7,867 nt of DNA from Candidatus Moranbacteria bacterium GW2011_GWE2_36_40. Its GTDB lineage: Bacteria; Patescibacteriota; Minisyncoccia; Moranbacterales; GWC2-37-73. This document shows positions 6,019 to 7,867 of this stretch, piece after piece. The stretch lies in contig LBRX01000049.1 in assembly GCA_000991645.1 (NCBI GenBank), forward strand, positions 1 through 7,867, in the 5' to 3' direction. The position numbers and the translations under genes are program-made. How positions within the stretch are numbered: the stretch's first letter is position 1; each line of letters starts with the position of its first letter. The notes beneath the pieces are model-generated. The model was given only the letters and a program-made list of their open reading frames with translations. It was not told the DNA's origin and ran no database searches.

Positions 6019-6249
6019 TTAATTTTTTTTGATTATTAATTTAGGATCAACACAATTGAGATCGCATTTGGCATTTTGAGTTCCTTGTTTGATAAATTCT
6101 TTTGAACAATCATTCAATTTTTGTTGGCAGGCAGACTTGCTTTCATTGAAATAATTCAAATTAATTTCATAGCCAAGATAGGGAAGTCCAAAATATGCTA
6201 TAACTGCAATTCCTGCAAGCCAGATGGCAAATTTGATTAGATGAAACAT
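6019..6249 (-). CDS. Small membrane-anchored protein with four cysteines
   Basis: This 76-residue protein belongs to no family I recognise. Residues about 5-25 form one hydrophobic helix after a short MFHLIK start, and the rest is polar. Cysteines lie at 41, 48, 62 and 66 (C-x6-C, then C-x3-C), with a lysine-rich end. The four cysteines sit in the soluble part, so they could form two disulfides outside the membrane or bind a metal if the tail is cytoplasmic. No SD sequence precedes the ATG. The gene sits between the nucleotide-sugar dehydrogenase (102 bp upstream) and the GT2 enzyme (47 bp downstream) on the same strand, which suggests co-transcription and perhaps a role at the same membrane site. 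The reading frame has a plausible start, helix and stop, but its small size leaves some doubt. Confidence 0.7.
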   Translation of the reverse strand: MFHLIKFAIWLAGIAVIAYFGLPYLGYEINLNYFNESKSACQQKLNDCSKEFIKQGTQNAKCDLNCVDPKLIIKKN

Positions 6250-6267
6250 AGAAAAGTCAAAAAGTTT

Positions 6268-6344
6268 TTAAGGTTCTTAAGGTTTTTAAAGTATAAGCAA
6301 ATGCATGCTTTATGAACTTTATAACTTTATGAACTTTATAACTT
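6268..6344. repeat. Short tandem repeats downstream of the dehydrogenase gene
   Basis: Two arrays lie in this gap. TTAAGGTT(C/T) is repeated with a 9-bp period at 6268-6285, with a partial third copy. CTTTATGAACTTTATAA is a perfect 17-bp unit repeated twice at 6308-6341, followed by the first three bases of a third. Between them AAGCA (6295-6299) and TGCTT (6306-6310) form a small inverted repeat. The array starts just after the stop codon of the dehydrogenase gene and precedes the small cysteine-protein gene. A TATACT box (plus 6290-6295, minus strand) has no matching -35 box. Confidence 0.75.
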
Positions 6345-6351
6345 GTTTTTA

Positions 6352-7635
6352 TTATCGTCCTATTCCTTTGTAGATTATACCATGCTTTTGAATTTCTGCC
6401 TTGTTGAGACAATTTTTCCCATCAGTAATAACTTTGATATTGCTTTGCACAAATTTTTCAACAGGAATATTAATAAATTCTTGGTGGTTTGTGGCGAGCA
6501 AAACTGCTTCACTTTTCTCCAAAAGCTCATCAATGCTTTTTGTGCTAGACATTGCGGGCACGAAAGGATCAAAAGTTACAACCTTTGCTCCATTTTTCTC
6601 TAAAAGTTTAATCAGTTCAAAAGAAGGACTTTCTCTAAGGTCACCAACGTTGGCTTTATATGATAAACCAAGAACTCCAACAATTGTTCCTTTGAGAGAT
6701 TTTTCAATTTCATTGAGTTGGTCTTGCAAAAGTTCAATTGTGTATTCTGGCATCGAATTGTTTATTTTTCGTGCAGCTCGCAAAAACACATGATCGAAAT
6801 CATTTTCCTTGGCTTTTTCAATCAAATAATATGGATCAACTGGAATGCAATGCCCACCAACTCCGCAACTTGGCCAATGTGCCAAAAATGAAAAAGGCTT
6901 TGTTGATGCACCTTTAATTACATTGGTAACATCTATATCCATTCGTTCAAATGATCTGGCTAATTCATTTACGAAGGCAATATTAATATCACGGAAAGAG
7001 TTCTCAGTAATTTTAACAGCTTCCGCTTCTCGGATAGTAGCCATTGGCATAATTTTTGCGTCCACGATGCTTTCATAGAATTCTTGTGAACGCTTAAGGC
7101 CAATTTCGTCAAAAGATCCAACTACGCGTGGGATGTTTGAAACATTCCATTTCGGATCTCCTGGATTAACACGCTCAGGACAGTGTGAGATAAAAACATC
7201 TTTGCCAATTTCATAGCCAGCTTTTTCAAAAATAGGTTTTACAAATTCCTCGCTTACTCCAGGGTTTACTGTTGATTCTAAAATAACAAGTGAACCTTTT
7301 CTCATATTCTTAGCAACTGTTTCAGATGCACTTATAACTGGTCCAAGATCTGGAAAGTATTTATCATCAACAGGTGTAGGGACACATATGATGTGAATGT
7401 CACACTCGGACATTAATTTTGGATTACTGAAAACATTTATTTTAACTTTTGGTAAAAGCTGCTCTAAAAATTCTTCTTTGAAAGGAGATAGCCCTTGTTT
7501 GATTAAATCTAGTTTCTTTTGATCATTGTCGAAACCATAAACTGTATAACCCTTGCTTGCTGCAACTGCAGCAAGAGGCAGACCAACATATCCCATTCCA
7601 ATTACACAAATTACTGGTTTTTCATTTTGATTCAT
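6352..7635 (-). CDS. UDP-sugar 6-dehydrogenase (WecC / UDP-glucose dehydrogenase family)
   Basis: This 427-residue protein oxidises C6 of a UDP-sugar to a carboxylate with two NAD+, in the cytoplasm, giving a UDP-uronic acid for surface glycan. The N-terminal NAD domain carries GMGYVGLP (13-20) and VPTPVDD (85-91). The ESTVNPG (120-126) and PERVNPGD (153-160) motifs follow. The middle domain carries EAVKITENSFRDINIAFVNE (205-224) with catalytic K208 and N212. The catalytic cysteine C263 lies in GVGGHCIPVDPYYL (258-271). The C-terminal UDP-binding domain has GLSYKANVGDLRESPSFE (323-340). All key residues are present and the length is full. The GGHCIPVDPYY form is closer to UDP-N-acetylmannosamine or UDP-N-acetylglucosamine dehydrogenases (WecC, WbpA, TviB) than to simple UDP-glucose enzymes, but the substrate cannot be fixed. 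The ATG at 7635 gives the normal N terminus. It is the first gene after a strong promoter, with a leader of about 50 bases. Confidence 0.95.
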   Translation of the reverse strand: MNQNEKPVICVIGMGYVGLPLAAVAASKGYTVYGFDNDQKKLDLIKQGLSPFKEEFLEQLLPKVKINVFSNPKLMSECDIHIICVPTPVDDKYFPDLGPVISASETVAKNMRKGSLVILESTVNPGVSEEFVKPIFEKAGYEIGKDVFISHCPERVNPGDPKWNVSNIPRVVGSFDEIGLKRSQEFYESIVDAKIMPMATIREAEAVKITENSFRDINIAFVNELARSFERMDIDVTNVIKGASTKPFSFLAHWPSCGVGGHCIPVDPYYLIEKAKENDFDHVFLRAARKINNSMPEYTIELLQDQLNEIEKSLKGTIVGVLGLSYKANVGDLRESPSFELIKLLEKNGAKVVTFDPFVPAMSSTKSIDELLEKSEAVLLATNHQEFINIPVEKFVQSNIKVITDGKNCLNKAEIQKHGIIYKGIGR

Positions 7636-7691
7636 ATTTTTTCAGTTTAAAAAGTAATTTTTGTTATTTAAGGCAAAAAGCCAATGTTCAT

Positions 7692-7720
7692 AGTATATCT
7701 TTCTATGTAATTTTGGTCAA
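7692..7720 (-). promoter_or_regulatory. Sigma70-type promoter of the glycan gene unit
   Basis: Read on the minus strand, TTGACC (plus 7715-7720) and TATACT (plus 7692-7697) each match five of six consensus bases, with a 17-base spacer. The start point would be near 7685, giving a leader of about 50 bases before the dehydrogenase ATG at 7635. It stands back to back with the plus-strand promoter at 7732-7760, with 11 bases between their -35 boxes. Confidence 0.75.
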
Positions 7721-7731
7721 TTACACTAGTC

Positions 7732-7760
7732 TTGACAAAAAGATGATTTGGGTGTATAAT
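7732..7760 (+). promoter_or_regulatory. Consensus sigma70 promoter of the divergent gene
   Basis: TTGACA (7732-7737) and TATAAT (7755-7760) match the consensus in all twelve bases and are separated by the ideal 17 bases. The start point would be near 7767, giving a leader of about 67 bases before the ATG at 7834. A promoter this strong is often held in check by a repressor, and the repeated ATTGAC elements around it are candidates for such sites. Confidence 0.85.
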
Positions 7761-7782
7761 TGACGGTTAATTGAACTGGTCT

Positions 7783-7831
7783 AAAGTAATCATAGATTTT
7801 TCCCGAATATTGACCGAAAGTTAATCATAGA
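7783..7831 (+). repeat. Direct repeat in the leader of the divergent gene
   Basis: AAAGTAATCATAGA (7783-7796) recurs as AAAGTTAATCATAGA (7817-7831), differing by one inserted T. The second copy ends two bases before the ATG at 7834. Both copies lie downstream of the plus-strand promoter, so they would be in the leader mRNA. They could be protein-binding sites or simply a small duplication. Confidence 0.55.
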
Positions 7832-7833
7832 AA

Positions 7834-7867
7834 ATGCCAGATAATGAAATCCTAGAAAAGTGCATTG
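7834..7867 (+). CDS. Start of a divergent gene, cut by the right edge
   Basis: An ATG at 7834 opens a frame (MPDNEILEKCI) that is still open when the window ends after 11 codons. It lies about 67 bases after the likely start point of a consensus promoter, and the other frames downstream of that promoter close quickly. There is no SD sequence, as for the other genes here. Eleven residues are too few to name a product. It is transcribed away from the glycan genes and may share control with them through the common promoter region. Confidence 0.5.
   Translation, partial: MPDNEILEKCI

Noticed and set aside
116..7635. Alternative genetic code with TGA read as glycine, as in some candidate-phylum bacteria
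   Set aside because: All seven genes run full length without an in-frame TGA, and conserved glycines are encoded by normal codons.
156..7763. Plus-strand open frames inside the minus-strand genes (for example 156-668, 2467-2724, 4004-4417, 5595-6032, 6401-6793)
   Set aside because: They lie opposite genes with clear family motifs, show no recognisable domain and have composition typical of antisense shadows.

Overview
The window is AT-rich bacterial DNA carrying a compact block of surface-glycan genes. Seven genes lie on the minus strand, and an eighth begins on the plus strand at the right edge. All seven complete genes end in TAA, none has a convincing Shine-Dalgarno sequence, and gaps are about 50 to 130 bp. 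Sigma70-type promoter hexamers indicate a bacterium. The AT richness, the SD-poor starts and the short repeats in the gaps would suit a Candidate Phyla Radiation (Patescibacteria) genome. That assignment is an inference from style, with no phylogenetic marker behind it.

In the direction of transcription (right to left), a strong minus-strand promoter (7720-7692) drives a UDP-sugar 6-dehydrogenase of the WecC/UDP-glucose dehydrogenase family (7635-6352). Next come a 76-residue membrane-anchored protein with four cysteines (6249-6019) and a GT2 polyprenyl-phosphate glycosyltransferase of the DPM1/GtrB type (5971-5021). A perfect 11-bp hairpin terminator (4996-4971) closes this unit. A second promoter (4959-4931) follows at once and appears to start an almost leaderless mRNA for a GT4 glycosyltransferase (4923-3844). 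Then come an inverted pair of REP-like hairpins (3746-3832), a 644-residue GT-C-like multispanning membrane protein (3734-1800), a small membrane-anchored beta-rich protein (1722-1369), and a second, divergent GT4 glycosyltransferase (1240-116). Bases 1-115 hold a GC-rich hairpin and a possible promoter leading out of the window.

The genes fit one pathway. The dehydrogenase makes a UDP-uronic acid donor. Cytoplasmic GT4 enzymes add sugars to a lipid-linked acceptor. The GT2 enzyme charges polyprenyl phosphate with a sugar, and the GT-C-like protein could use that lipid-linked donor on the outer face of the membrane. Exact sugars and acceptors cannot be read from the sequence.

I see no clear sign of a wholly new system. 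The most notable items are the back-to-back consensus promoters with recurring ATTGAC elements, the near-leaderless promoter behind the terminator, the REP pair with a compensatory base-pair change, the mirrored heptanucleotide arrays before the last GT4 gene, and the two unrecognised small membrane proteins. None of the gaps contains a 300-base stretch without a gene.
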